Below, piece after piece: positions 43,388 through 53,700 of a stretch of 64,000 nt of DNA. Below the pieces are notes generated by a model. The model made no database searches. It worked only from the letters and a program-made list of their open reading frames with translations, and had not been told where the DNA came from. Position 1 is the stretch's first letter, and each line of letters begins with the position of its first letter. This stretch comes from Erythrobacter sp. SCSIO 43205 (GTDB lineage Bacteria; Pseudomonadota; Alphaproteobacteria; Sphingomonadales; Sphingomonadaceae): the NCBI RefSeq assembly GCF_019904235.1, contig NZ_CP063202.1, forward strand, positions 372,001 through 436,000, written 5' to 3'. Both the position numbers and the translations under genes were made by a program.

Positions 43388-44737
43388 TCAAAACTCGGTG
43401 ATTTCGACCTCAAGCTTGCGGAAGCCGTGAACGAAATTTGCGCGCACACGCTCAACATCGCCTGCCACATGAACGCGCATCCGGCGCTTATGCATTTCTT
43501 CCAAGAGGATGCGCAATTGCAGTTCAGCCAAACGCGCGCCGACGCAGCGGTGGATGCCATAGCCAAAGGCAATATGCCGCTTGGCGTTTTCACGGCGCAG
43601 GTCGAGTGTGTGGGGATCAGGAAAGATTTCTTCCTCGTGATTGGCGGCGATGTACCACAGGACGACCTTTTCACCCGCCTTGATGGTCTTGCCAAACACT
43701 TCGGTATCCTCGGTGCAGGTGCGGCGCATATGCGCAAGCGGTGTCTGCATCCGCAGCATTTCCTGAACCGCGTTTGGAATGACGCTGGGGTCTTGTTCAA
43801 ACACTTTGCGCTGATCGGGGAATTTGTCGAGCGCATGAACAAATCCGCTCATCGAATTGCGCGTTGTGTCATTGCCGCCAACGATCAGCAGGACGAGATT
43901 GCCCATGAATTCCTCTGGGCGCATCTGGTTCATCGCCTCTGAATGGATCATCATGCTGATCAGATCATCGCCGGGCTCTTTGTCATTTGTGCGCTCAATC
44001 CAGAGCGTTTGGAAATAGGCGGCCATTTCATGGAGGAAACTCCAGCGCATTTCATCAAGCTCACGGATCGAGGCAAGCTCTGTGTCGCCCGACCAATCCG
44101 ACCAGAAGGTGAGCAGGCGCCGGTCATCCCATGGGAAACCAAACAGAATGGCGAGCATCCCGGTGGTGAGCTCGATTGAGACTTTATCGACCCAATCGAA
44201 GACTTCGCCGCGCGGCAGAGAATCGAGCAATTCGCCGGTGCGCTGACGGATTTCCGGCTCCATGGCGCTCATGCCCGATGGCGTGAATTTGGGAGCCACA
44301 GTGCGGCGTTGTCCGGTGTGCTGAGGGCGATCCATGGCGATGAACATCGGCAATTCGCGCCGCTCGGTTCCCGCTTCTTCAAGCTCTTTATCAGTGGGAT
44401 TATCAAGAATGGTGATCCCGCCATGCTCCCAGCTTGAGGAGAAAACTTCGGGCAGAGCTTCGATGTGCTGTATCGCCTTGTGCCCGACGACTGCCCAGTG
44501 CGGGCCATAGGGGCTGTCATCAATCCAATGGAGAGGCCCTGCGGCCTGCATCTCGGCTACAATCGGCTGCCACTTGTCTTCAAAATAGATGTCGGAGCGG
44601 CTTAGATCCCACTTGTGAGGGTGGTGCAGACGGTTTTCCGGATGCTCGGCAAGGTGCTTCGTGATCGCTTCGTAAGCGGTCGGCGAAGTGCGCACTTCTG
44701 GCCGGGCCGTGGGATTTTCGGGTGCTACAGTAGCCAT
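43388..44737 (-). CDS. Cytochrome P450, CYP153-like
   Basis: This 449-residue monooxygenase has the heme loop FGYGIHRCVGARLAE with its cysteine ligand, the oxygen-activating GGNDTTRNSM, and the EMLR ExxR helix (VQEMLRMQTPLAHMRR). GGNDTTRNS and the C-terminal FVHGF tail are like CYP153, terminal alkane and fatty-acid hydroxylases; that assignment is by eye. It needs a ferredoxin and reductase. A ferredoxin-reductase-like gene lies about 5 kb away, but no ferredoxin gene was found in the window. GGAG lies just before the ATG. A dyad in its promoter resembles one before the reductase. Confidence 0.9.
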   Translation of the reverse strand: MATVAPENPTARPEVRTSPTAYEAITKHLAEHPENRLHHPHKWDLSRSDIYFEDKWQPIVAEMQAAGPLHWIDDSPYGPHWAVVGHKAIQHIEALPEVFSSSWEHGGITILDNPTDKELEEAGTERRELPMFIAMDRPQHTGQRRTVAPKFTPSGMSAMEPEIRQRTGELLDSLPRGEVFDWVDKVSIELTTGMLAILFGFPWDDRRLLTFWSDWSGDTELASIRELDEMRWSFLHEMAAYFQTLWIERTNDKEPGDDLISMMIHSEAMNQMRPEEFMGNLVLLIVGGNDTTRNSMSGFVHALDKFPDQRKVFEQDPSVIPNAVQEMLRMQTPLAHMRRTCTEDTEVFGKTIKAGEKVVLWYIAANHEEEIFPDPHTLDLRRENAKRHIAFGYGIHRCVGARLAELQLRILLEEMHKRRMRVHVAGDVERVRANFVHGFRKLEVEITEF

Positions 44738-44806
44738 GTCTCTCTCCTCTCAGGAGGCGCGACTCTTCCCATTCGCACTCTCCCCTCACGCCGCATCCTG
44801 CCCTAA

Positions 44807-44822
44807 CTGACAGCAATGTCAA
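44807..44822 (-). promoter_or_regulatory. Dyad and possible -35 in the P450 promoter
   Basis: On the minus strand it reads TTGACATTGCTGTCAG, holding the dyad TGACA/TGTCA around TTGC and a perfect TTGACA, about 70 bases before the P450 ATG. The reductase at 50643 has TTGACCTTGCGTCAA in the same place. Confidence 0.45.
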
Positions 44823-44860
44823 TTGAGTTTTAATTGGCCACTTAAACGCCGCGCAAAGTT

Positions 44861-46123
44861 TCACGACGCGCGCGAAGCGCGGCGGCGAAAGAGAGCGCGG
44901 CGCTTGTTCCTGCCCGCGCCGCCCGATTTCATCACTCGTTTGCGGAACAGAAGCGATCCGCCTTTAACCAGCAACACCACCCAGACCGCTTGCCAGGCAA
45001 GCGCTGCGATGTGGGTCCATAATGTCTCTTCCAAAGCTGCGCGTGCGAGCATGGCAAAGGGTGAGGAAAGCGGGAAGGCAATCGCTCCCATTTCCAGCGC
45101 CGAGCCGGGTTGAGTGATGGTGTAAGCAGCGACGAAGAACACCATAAGCTGCATCATGGTAACCGGCATGGAGAGGGTCTGCACCTCGCGCACCGTGCTT
45201 GCCATCGCCCCGATGGTGAGAAACAGCGCGCCGAGCAGAAGGTAGGCCATCGAGAAATAAAGGACGCCTAGCGTCAGAAACGCGCCCCATCCCACCGCAG
45301 GGCCGGGAAGGTTACGATAGTCGGTTTGCGTGACAGTGACGATTGCGTCTTCGGCAATTGCCCAAAAGCCCCATCCAATCGAACCCCACACGGCAATTCC
45401 GACAAAGGATACGCCGAGCATCGCGAAAAGCTTGCCCATGAAAACAGCATCCATCGGTATCGCGGCCGCGAGAATTTCGATGACCTTATTGCCCTTCTCC
45501 TCTGCTAGATTGGAAAGCACCATTCCAGCGAGCAGCATGGTCAAAAGAAACATCACCATCTGCGCGGCTTGCGCGGTGCGAATGCGGTTGGTGCGTTCCG
45601 ATGCCGCGCTCGAAGCAACAGTGGTTTTGGTCGAGCTGGGGAAGTTGAGCGGGTTTGCAGCGAGCGCATCTGCCGCCATCAATTTGACCGGGCCGTTCCA
45701 ACGTTCGACTTGGCTTTCGGTCCCGACGACTTCCGGCGCTTCAAGCGATCCGGTGACGATTGCCGCGTAATTGCCGCGACGTTCTTCCATGAATGCCTTG
45801 GCATCAAAGGCAGGATCGTCCTTGGCCTCGCTCACTTCGCGAAGGATCGGTATCGCCCCGCGTAATTCGGGACCGATGCGCTGGCTTGCCGCTATCATGG
45901 CAGCATTGTCCTCACCACTCATGGCAAGACCGACTTCAAGCGCGACTGCCTCGCGTGACACTTGCCCGCCAATACTTCCGGCAAGCCCCCCCACGAGGAC
46001 CGGGAATAGCGGGCCGACGAGGAAGAATAGGAAAGCGCGGCTGAACAGAACGGCGATGAAATCGCGGCGTGCAATGACCCATGCGGCCTCAAGGCGCGAG
46101 AGGCGGGAGATATCGTGGCTCAT
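44861..46123 (-). CDS. ABC-2 type exporter permease (NatB-like)
   Basis: This 420-residue membrane subunit has one N-terminal helix (DFIAVLFSRAFLFFLVGPLFPVLVGGL), a large extracytoplasmic domain (about 50-190) and five or six later helices (MVMFLLTMLLAGMVLSNLAEEKGNKVIEILAAAIP is the classical NatB/ABC-2 junction, shown here only as MLLAGMVLSNLAEEKGNK). Its C-terminus is very basic (GRNKRRALFRRRASRAS). It overlaps the ATPase stop by four bases, a strict operon. The substrate may be sodium or another ion by NatB analogy, but this is not shown. Confidence 0.88.
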   Translation of the reverse strand: MSHDISRLSRLEAAWVIARRDFIAVLFSRAFLFFLVGPLFPVLVGGLAGSIGGQVSREAVALEVGLAMSGEDNAAMIAASQRIGPELRGAIPILREVSEAKDDPAFDAKAFMEERRGNYAAIVTGSLEAPEVVGTESQVERWNGPVKLMAADALAANPLNFPSSTKTTVASSAASERTNRIRTAQAAQMVMFLLTMLLAGMVLSNLAEEKGNKVIEILAAAIPMDAVFMGKLFAMLGVSFVGIAVWGSIGWGFWAIAEDAIVTVTQTDYRNLPGPAVGWGAFLTLGVLYFSMAYLLLGALFLTIGAMASTVREVQTLSMPVTMMQLMVFFVAAYTITQPGSALEMGAIAFPLSSPFAMLARAALEETLWTHIAALAWQAVWVVLLVKGGSLLFRKRVMKSGGAGRNKRRALFRRRASRAS

Positions 46124-47106
46124 TTTCCCTCTCCTTGACTGTCGGCCTCAAGCTGGCGCGCTGCCGCCTCGCCTGCAATCGCGACAAAGGCATCATGCAG
46201 ACCGGCGCGCTCAATCGAGAGCGAGAGAATACCAGCATCCCCTTCAATCAGTGTCTTGAGCAGCGGCTCAACGCCTGTTTCGGGAAGCGGGAAGTAGAAA
46301 AAATCCCCTTCACGCCGGGTTTCTGCTGGAAGCGCCGAAGTCCACCCGCCTTCGCGTGCGCGCGTCTCAAGACGCACCTGCGCCGGGATGCGATCACGCG
46401 CGGTTTCAACGCTTCCCGCATATGGCACTTTGCCGCCTGCGATAATGGCAACACCTTCGCACAATCGCTCTGCATGGTGGATGACGTGGGTTGAGAAGAT
46501 CACGGTAACGCCATCTTCTGCAAGCGCGCGGATCATGCCCTCAAGCTTGCCCTGATTGATCGCATCGAGGCCAGAGAAAGGTTCATCCAGCACAACCAGA
46601 CGCGGCCGGTGAACCAGCGTGCCGAGCAGTTGCACGGTCTGAGCCATGCCTTTGGAAAGCTGGCGAATGGTGCGATTTGCGGCGTGGGCGAGATCGTGCC
46701 GCTCAAGCAGTTCCATACCGCGCTTGCGCCCTTCTTTCAAAGGCAGTCCGCGAAGCGCGCCCATAAAAGCAATCGCCTCAATCGCTTTCATCGCAGGGTA
46801 AAGCCCGCGCTCTTCAGGCAAGTAGCCGATCAACCGGCCAATATCGTGCGGGCGGTCATGGCCAAAGATCATGCGCACGCCTTCGTCGGGGTCAATGATG
46901 CCAAGTAGCATCCGCAAGGTCGTCGTCTTGCCAGCACCATTAGGGCCCAGCACGCCGTAAATCGCGCCTTCGGGAACGGAAATGTCGACCCCGTCCACTG
47001 CTTTCGTGCCGTCAAAACTTTTGACAAGGCCACGCGCTTCGATGGCGAGCGGGCGGGCGTCAGTGTTGACGTCAGTGTAGCTGCCTGCGGCATTGTCTGG
47101 CGTCAT
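46120..47106 (-). CDS. ABC transporter ATP-binding protein (NatA-like)
   Basis: This 328-residue ATPase powers the permease encoded next. Walker A is GPNGAGKTTTL, the signature is LSKGMAQTVQ, and Walker B is LVVLDEPFSGLD, in order. A C-terminal part of about 100 residues (IPAQVRLETRAREGG) resembles NatA-type extensions. ATG 47106 was chosen because AGGTAG lies about 8 bases upstream; starts further up (47124, 47130, 47262) lack one, and the last crosses the divergent queG start. The ATGA overlap with the permease confirms coupling. Confidence 0.92.
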   Translation of the reverse strand: MTPDNAAGSYTDVNTDARPLAIEARGLVKSFDGTKAVDGVDISVPEGAIYGVLGPNGAGKTTTLRMLLGIIDPDEGVRMIFGHDRPHDIGRLIGYLPEERGLYPAMKAIEAIAFMGALRGLPLKEGRKRGMELLERHDLAHAANRTIRQLSKGMAQTVQLLGTLVHRPRLVVLDEPFSGLDAINQGKLEGMIRALAEDGVTVIFSTHVIHHAERLCEGVAIIAGGKVPYAGSVETARDRIPAQVRLETRAREGGWTSALPAETRREGDFFYFPLPETGVEPLLKTLIEGDAGILSLSIERAGLHDAFVAIAGEAAARQLEADSQGEGK

Positions 47107-47176
47107 TCGATCATCTACCTGCATATACATGAAAGCGGCAGTTAACGAGCGAAACTGAACGGGAGCAACCTCAAGC

Positions 47177-48229
47177 ATGGTTAACGCGCGCGCAACCTCT
47201 ACCATCACCCACGCTATTGAAGAAAAAGCGCGCGAAATCGGTTTTGCGAGCGTCGGCTTCACTACAGCTGCCGAAGATCCTGTGCGCGCAAGGCGGCTTG
47301 AAGAATGGTTGGGTGAGGGACGTCATGGCACGATGGAGTGGATGGAGGCGCGCCTTCACCACCGCCGCTCACCCCAAGGGCTTTGGCCAGATGCGCGTTC
47401 TGTCATTGCGCTTGGCATGAGCTATGCGCCTGCGCTTGATCCATTGGCGTTGGAGACGCACGGCGAGCGGGCTCGCATCTCTGTTTATGCGCAAGGGCGC
47501 GACTATCATGACGTCGTGAAGAAGCGGCTGAAAGCACTTGCACGCTGGCTGGTGGAGCAAGAGCCTGAGAGCGAGCTTAAGGTCTTCGTCGATACAGCGC
47601 CCGTTATGGAAAAGCCTTTGGGCGAGGCGTCGGGGATTGGTTGGCAGGGCAAGCACACCAATTTGGTGAGCGCTCAGCACGGCAGCTGGCTTTTTCTGGG
47701 AGCGATTTACACGACGCTGGAGCTTGAGCCATCCGAGCCGCACCGCGATCAATGCGGATCGTGCCGCGCGTGTTTGGACAGCTGCCCTACCAATGCCTTT
47801 CCAAGCCCCTACACGCTCGATGCGCGGCGCTGCATTTCTTACCTCACAATTGAGCACAAGGGTCCGATTGCGGAGGAATTTCGAGAGGCCCTTGGAAACC
47901 GCATATACGGTTGTGACGACTGTCTGGCAGTGTGCCCTTGGAACAAGTTTGCATCCGAAGCCTATAGGGCGAGCGAGTTTTTACCGCGCGCCGAACTCAC
48001 CGCTCCGCGATTGGCTGAATTGCTTTCCCTCGATGATGCAGGGTTCAGGCGGCTGTTCTCGGGCTCCCCGATCAAGCGGATCGGGCGGGATCGTTTTGTG
48101 CGAAACTGTCTTTATGCGGCTGGAAATAGCGGGGATGCGGCGCTGCTTTCGCAAGTCGAGATGCTGACACAGGACCCTGATCCGGTGGTGGCCGATGCTG
48201 CACGTTGGGCCAAGGCGAAGCTGGCTTAA
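47177..48229 (+). CDS. queG: Epoxyqueuosine reductase
   Basis: This 350-residue iron-sulfur and cobalamin enzyme makes queuosine in tRNA from epoxyqueuosine. The motif [24 protein letters not shown] holds the catalytic Asp (shown by [12 protein letters not shown]). Two ferredoxin-like clusters follow: [12 protein letters not shown] and [15 protein letters not shown]-terminal HEAT-like repeat ends it. ATG 47177 lies within ATGGTTAA, an octamer complementary to the CtrA-linked TTAACCAT. It converges on caiB-like with a four-base overlap at TTAA. Confidence 0.93.
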   Translation: MVNARATSTITHAIEEKAREIGFASVGFTTAAEDPVRARRLEEWLGEGRHGTMEWMEARLHHRRSPQGLWPDARSVIALGMSYAPALDPLALETHGERARISVYAQGRDYHDVVKKRLKALARWLVEQEPESELKVFVDTAPVMEKPLGEASGIGWQGKHTNLVSAQHGSWLFLGAIYTTLELEPSEPHRDQCGSCRACLDSCPTNAFPSPYTLDARRCISYLTIEHKGPIAEEFREALGNRIYGCDDCLAVCPWNKFASEAYRASEFLPRAELTAPRLAELLSLDDAGFRRLFSGSPIKRIGRDRFVRNCLYAAGNSGDAALLSQVEMLTQDPDPVVADAARWAKAKLA

Positions 48230-49380
48230 CTTTCGTCGTTGTGTTCGCCGAGGCGCGGCGCATGGCCGAGGTCGCCTTGCTGCCAATCACTGAACCGGTT
48301 GGGGTCGCGCATCTGGTAAAGCGCGCCTTCGCTGGGATGCTCGCAGCGTTCGAAGAAGCCGGTTTCATTGAGGTGTGGATCGTGGATCACATCGTTCAAA
48401 TCGACCGCTGGCATACATGGGATATTGGCGGCGCGCAGGATTTCGACGCATTCATCTGTCGTCTTGGTCAGCGTCAATTCGCCGATGCGCGCGTATAACT
48501 CGGGCGCAGCGGCGACGATGTTTGCTGGGTCACGCCAGCGTTCGTCCTCGGCCATTGTCTTGTCGCCCAAGAGGCCAACCACCAACGGGAAGTGCGGGAG
48601 GATATAAGGCACGATGCTGATCCAACCATCCTTGGTTTCAAACGGCTGACGATTGGGGTCAACCTGTCGCCCGTAAGCGGCATCGCCATTGGGTGGATCA
48701 AAGGTTTTGCCGTCCAAATGCTCCTTCATCATGAAGCTTGTAAACGCTTCGAGCATGGGGACTTCGATACGCTGGCCGCGGCCAGTGCGAAGGCGGTGCG
48801 TGATCGCAGCCATCACCGCATAGGCGGCATGAAGCCCTGCGACCTTGTCCGCGATAAGCGAGGGGAGATAGCGCGGGCGTGTGTTGCCATCGACGCGCGG
48901 CAGAAGTGACGTCGTGCCGCTCGCGGCCTGAATGACGTCATCGTAGGCTTGAAGGCCAGCATAGGGCCCGCCCGAACCAAAGCCGACGCAGTGGACGTAA
49001 ATGATTTCGGGGTTAAGCGCGCGCACCGCATTATAATCAAAACCGAGCCGCCCAATCGCGTCTTCGCGCACATTGTGAATGAACACATCGGCATCTTGCA
49101 GGAGTGTCTGGAGCCGCTCCACATCGCCTGATCGTTTAAGGTCCAGCATCACGGACTTTTTACCGCGATTGAGCGCGATAAATCCGGGGCCCATGCCGGG
49201 GGTCTTGGCGGGCTTTGCCCCGTAGCGATAGACATCACCGCCCGGTGCCTCGATCTTGGTGACCTGTGCGCCATAGTCGGCGAGGATCTGGGTCGCATAG
49301 GGGCCGAAAACAACACTGGTCAGGTCAATGACCTTGAGCCCTGAAAGCATGGGCTGACCGTCGTTTGGCTCCACTCCCAT
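48226..49380 (-). CDS. CaiB/BaiF family CoA-transferase (family III)
   Basis: This 384-residue enzyme moves CoA between acids. The N-terminus has [30 protein letters not shown], with a family Asp in the [16 protein letters not shown] part near residue 100-115, and the downstream [25 protein letters not shown] upstream gives the ATG. It starts 12 bases after the reductase stop, so they form a two-gene unit; the pair may activate a carboxylic product of the P450. That is inference from location. The donor and acceptor acids are not predictable. Confidence 0.9.
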   Translation of the reverse strand: MGVEPNDGQPMLSGLKVIDLTSVVFGPYATQILADYGAQVTKIEAPGGDVYRYGAKPAKTPGMGPGFIALNRGKKSVMLDLKRSGDVERLQTLLQDADVFIHNVREDAIGRLGFDYNAVRALNPEIIYVHCVGFGSGGPYAGLQAYDDVIQAASGTTSLLPRVDGNTRPRYLPSLIADKVAGLHAAYAVMAAITHRLRTGRGQRIEVPMLEAFTSFMMKEHLDGKTFDPPNGDAAYGRQVDPNRQPFETKDGWISIVPYILPHFPLVVGLLGDKTMAEDERWRDPANIVAAAPELYARIGELTLTKTTDECVEILRAANIPCMPAVDLNDVIHDPHLNETGFFERCEHPSEGALYQMRDPNRFSDWQQGDLGHAPRLGEHNDES

Positions 49381-49392
49381 GCTTTGTCCTTT

Positions 49393-50643
49393 TTACATCA
49401 TCTCTTTGATTGGAACGTCTGTGTCTGCGAGAAGCTCTGGATCAATCTTGCCCGGCTCGCTTTCGAGAAGTTTGCGCGCCTGAACGTAGTCCTTCATCGT
49501 GCCGACACAGTCAAAGGCGATGGGCCGCCCTTCTTTCATGTAAACCACGGTGAATTTGCGCGTTGCAGGGTCGCCGCGCAGCACGGTTGCATCGTACCCG
49601 GTGTTAAGGCCAGCGGTTTGAAGCTTCAGGTCATACTGGTTCGACCAGAACCACGGCAGAGCCTTGTAGGGTTGTTTCTCTCCCGCAATAGCTTTGGCCA
49701 CGGTGTTCGCCATGTCATTGGCGTTCTGCACGGACTCCAGCCTGATAACAGCGCTATCGGCGTAAGGGTTGGCGTGGGCTGCGCAGTCGCCAATCGCAAA
49801 CACATCGTCCAGCGTCGTGCGGCAGAACACATCGACATCGACACCGTTTGATCCCGCTGCGCCCGCTGCAATCAATGGAGCGACTGCCGGGATAATGCCA
49901 ATCCCGACGATCACCATGTCCGCTGGCAAGGTTTCGCCATTGTCGAGGAGCACGCCGGTCACGGCTCCATCCTCGCCAACAATCTCGCTCACCCCTTGGG
50001 ACAGGCGAATATCGACCCCCTGACGCCGATGTTCCTCGGCGTAAAATTCTGAGACGGGAAGGCCGGCCACGCGTGCGAGCAGGCGGTCCTGCATTTCAAC
50101 CACAGTGACTTCGCAACCCATTTTGCGAAGCACGGCCGCGGCTTCCAGTCCGATATAGCCGCCACCGATCACGACTGCGCGTTTAGCGCCAGCCTCTAGC
50201 GCGGCCATCATGCCATCGGCATCGGCCTTGTCGCGCACGTAGAAAATGCCTTTGAGGTTTGCGCCGGGAATGCTGAGACGCCGAGGGTCCGCACCGCCTG
50301 ACCAGATAAGCTTGCGATAGCCCACTTTCGCGCCGTCTGAGAGCGTCAACTCATGCCGCATCCAGTCGATTTCAGTGACCCCGGCACCGAGGCGAAGTTC
50401 AACCCCTTTATCGGCCCAGAATTTTTCCGGGCGGATCATGATCCGCTCAAACGTCTTGTCGCCTGCAAGGTATTCCTTGGACAAGGGCGGGCGTTCATAA
50501 GGGGCAAGCTTCTCGCGCCCGATCATCATGATCGGACCCTCATGCCCTTGTTGCCGCAGGGCAATAGCGGCCTGTGCCGCGCCGTGCCCGGTGCCTACGA
50601 TTACGACATCGGCTGAGCCGGAAGAAGCTGTTGCATCACTCAT
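49393..50643 (-). CDS. FAD/NAD ferredoxin-reductase-like oxidoreductase
   Basis: This 416-residue flavoprotein has the FAD fold [21 protein letters not shown], then [11 protein letters not shown] typical of rubredoxin or ferredoxin reductases, the NAD fold [16 protein letters not shown], and [16 protein letters not shown] with a C-terminal [17 protein letters not shown]. Such reductases feed P450s via a ferredoxin. The P450 (43388) is close, but no ferredoxin gene was seen. ATG 50643 (M before SDATASS) was chosen. Its promoter carries a dyad similar to that of the P450. Confidence 0.9.
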   Translation of the reverse strand: MSDATASSGSADVVIVGTGHGAAQAAIALRQQGHEGPIMMIGREKLAPYERPPLSKEYLAGDKTFERIMIRPEKFWADKGVELRLGAGVTEIDWMRHELTLSDGAKVGYRKLIWSGGADPRRLSIPGANLKGIFYVRDKADADGMMAALEAGAKRAVVIGGGYIGLEAAAVLRKMGCEVTVVEMQDRLLARVAGLPVSEFYAEEHRRQGVDIRLSQGVSEIVGEDGAVTGVLLDNGETLPADMVIVGIGIIPAVAPLIAAGAAGSNGVDVDVFCRTTLDDVFAIGDCAAHANPYADSAVIRLESVQNANDMANTVAKAIAGEKQPYKALPWFWSNQYDLKLQTAGLNTGYDATVLRGDPATRKFTVVYMKEGRPIAFDCVGTMKDYVQARKLLESEPGKIDPELLADTDVPIKEMM

Positions 50644-50665
50644 GCCGAGGCGCATCACCCAAAAA

Positions 50666-50680
50666 TTGACCTTGCGTCAA
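50666..50680 (-). promoter_or_regulatory. Dyad upstream of the reductase operon
   Basis: TTGACGCAAGGTCAA on the minus strand, equally TTGACCTTGCGTCAA on the plus, is an inverted repeat TTGAC/GTCAA with a 5-base centre, 22 bases before ATG 50643. Compare 44807-44822. Confidence 0.45.
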
Positions 50681-50718
50681 GTCACAAGCGCCTAGACAAA
50701 TAGGCAGCCCAAGGCGCG

Positions 50719-53700
50719 TTACCGTTCCAAAAGGTTGCGCGCTTGTGCTGCTATCTGGGCAAGCGCGGCGGGTGCGACCGGGGGTGAATTTTGCGCCCGA
50801 GCGAGCATTTGGCGGAATTGCGCAATCGCTGGCGCATTGGCCTCAGCCCACTTCGCAATCGCGCTTTGAAGGTCTTTCTTGCCCGCTTTTTTTGCCGTCA
50901 AACGGCGCAGGAACTCAATCCGCATATGCTGAAAATCGCGTGCAAGCCCATCGACGAGCAGGCGCTCCCACACGTCTGAAGGCGACATATGCGCCGCCAC
51001 CCCTTGCGCCCAATCGATGCCAATGCGCTTGCCAATATCGGCAAAGGCATGGGTGAGGGTCGCAGGGTCAAGCTTGGTCTGGAGCGCCAGGTTCGCAATG
51101 CCAACCGAACCGTCGAAGTCGAACAGGTCAGCGACCCGTCCGGCCAGATCAATGGGCGCGCCGCTCTCTGCAAATTCAGCGCGAAGCTCGTTCGAACGGT
51201 CCAGCGTATTGCCTTGCAAAAGCTCGGCGCGTTGTTCGCGAAGGATAAGCACGCCTGGTTTCAAGGCTTCGACCATTGCGGCCACTTCAACCCGGCCACC
51301 CGTCGTGCGCAGCACATCGGACATGAGATTGCCCACTGCTGCTGCGAGCCGTTCAAGTAAGCTCACCCGCGCGGTTTCCGGCATGGGTGTTGCATCGATA
51401 TCTGCCCACAAGGCTTTCAGATCAAAAAGCCGCTCGACCACCACAAATGCAGCCGCGACATCGCTTAGTGAAACGCCCTCTTCCTCTGGCAATTCAAACG
51501 CATGGATAAGCCCCAGGCGGTTGACGATGCGATTGGCAAGGTCGGTTGCGACAAGCTCACGCCGCAATTGGTGATCGCGGATATAAGAGGTGAATTTATC
51601 CTGCATGGGTGCAGGGAACATCGCGACGAGATTGCTTTCCAGCACCGGATCATCGGGCAGTCCGCTGGCTTCAATCGCATCTTGGAGCGCGAGCTTGCAT
51701 GAGGATAACAGCACTGCAAGTTCGGGCCGCGTCAGCCCCTTGCCATCGGCAGCGCGCCGCACATAGGTTTCGCTCGTCCCAAGCCCTTCGGTGCGCCGGT
51801 CAAGTGCACCCATGCCTTCCAATTGCTCGATCAAGCGGATGTAGGAGGCGTTGGATGCCGCACCCCCAGCTTCGGCAATCGAAAGGGCCAATGCCTGAAG
51901 CCGGTTGTCCTCAAGCACAATCTCGCCCACCTCATCGGTCATCTTGGCGAGCAGCGCATTGCGCGCCTTGGTGGTGATAGCGCCGTCACGTGTTGCTGCA
52001 GCAAGAGCGATCTTGATGTTTACCTCATTGTCAGAGCAATCGACTCCTGCCGAATTGTCGATGAAATCGGTGTTGATGCGCCCTTCGTTAAGTGCAAACG
52101 CAATCCGCCCGGCCTGCGTAATGCCAAGGTTCGCGCCCTCGCCAATAACTTTGGCGCGCACTTCATCGGCGTTCACGCGAATTGAATCGTTACCGGGATC
52201 GCCGACCTCGACATGGTTTTCAGTCGGCGCCTTGATGTAGGTGCCGATTCCTCCAAACCACAAAAGATCAATTTCAGCCTTGAGGATCGCGGAGATTAGC
52301 GCATCGGGCCCAATCTCGCGCGCGTCCAGCCCCAGCATATCCGCCGCCTTTTTCGACAGCTTGATGCTTTTCGAACTGCGTGAATAAACCCCGCCGCCTT
52401 TCGAAATAAGCTCGGCGTCATAATCTTCCCAGCTCGACCGGGGCAGCTCGAAAAGGCGCTTGCGCTCTTTCCAGCTTGCTGCGGGATCGGGATTGGGGTC
52501 GATAAAGATATTGCGGTGGTCAAAGGCCGCAACGAGTTGAATGGCTTTCGACAAAAGCATCCCGTTACCAAACACATCGCCCGACATATCGCCGCAGCCA
52601 GCGACGCGGATGGTGTCTTTTTGAACGTCTACGCCTTGTTCAAGGAAATGCCGCTGAACGCTTACCCATGCGCCCCGCGCGGTGATCCCCATCGCCTTGT
52701 GATCGTATCCGTTTGAACCACCGCTGGCGAACGCATCATCCAGCCAGAAGCCGGCCTCTTCTGCGAGTGCGTTGGCAGTGTCAGAGAAGGTGGCCGTACC
52801 CTTGTCGGCGGCAACCACGAAATAAGGGTCTTCGCCATCGTGCACGCGCACGGCTTTGGGGTGTACCACTTTGCCATCGACGATGTTGTCGGTGACCGAC
52901 AGGAGCGTGCGGATGAAGACCTTATAGCTTTCGCGGCCCTCATTGAACCACGCATCGCGGTCTATAGCGGGCGAGGGCAGTTCCTTGGGATAAAAGCCGC
53001 CTTTTGCGCCCGAGGGCACGATCACCGCGTTTTTGACCTTCTGAGCCTTCATCAGACCCAGAACCTCGGTGCGGTAATCATCGCGCCTGTCCGACCAGCG
53101 CAGTCCGCCGCGCGCCACCGCGCCAGAGCGCAAGTGAATGCCCTCCACCCGCCGTGAATAGACGAAAATCTCGCGCCAAGGCACGGGCTTGGGAAGGCCC
53201 GGAACGGCGTCCGATTTGATTTTGAGCGCAAGCGCCTCTTCGGCGGCAGGGGCAAAGGCATTGGTGCGCAGCACTGCGTCAATCACCGCGCGGTAAAGCC
53301 GCAGCAAGCGGTCGTCATTGATCGCGGAGACTTTAGACAGACCACGCTGATAGTGGCTGCGTGCAGTTTCAATTGCCGCTTCGCGGTTTTCACCAAAGTC
53401 GGGATCGTGTTTTGCCTTGAACAAGGCGATCATCGCCGCCGTCACATCGCCAGCACGCTCAAGTGTATCGACCACTGGATAGATGGTGAAATTGATCCCC
53501 GTCTGGCGCAAATAACGATAAATCGCACGCATCCATACGGTTTCAGCCGCAGCAAGGCCGTTGGTGACGACAAGACGGTTGAACGGGTCGTTTTCCGAAT
53601 GGCCATTGAGCACTTCGGCAATCGCAGTTTCAATCGCTTCGGCGCGTTCCAAAAGGCCGTCCGCACTCGTGCCTTGCGGCGCGATCAGCGTGTATTCGTG

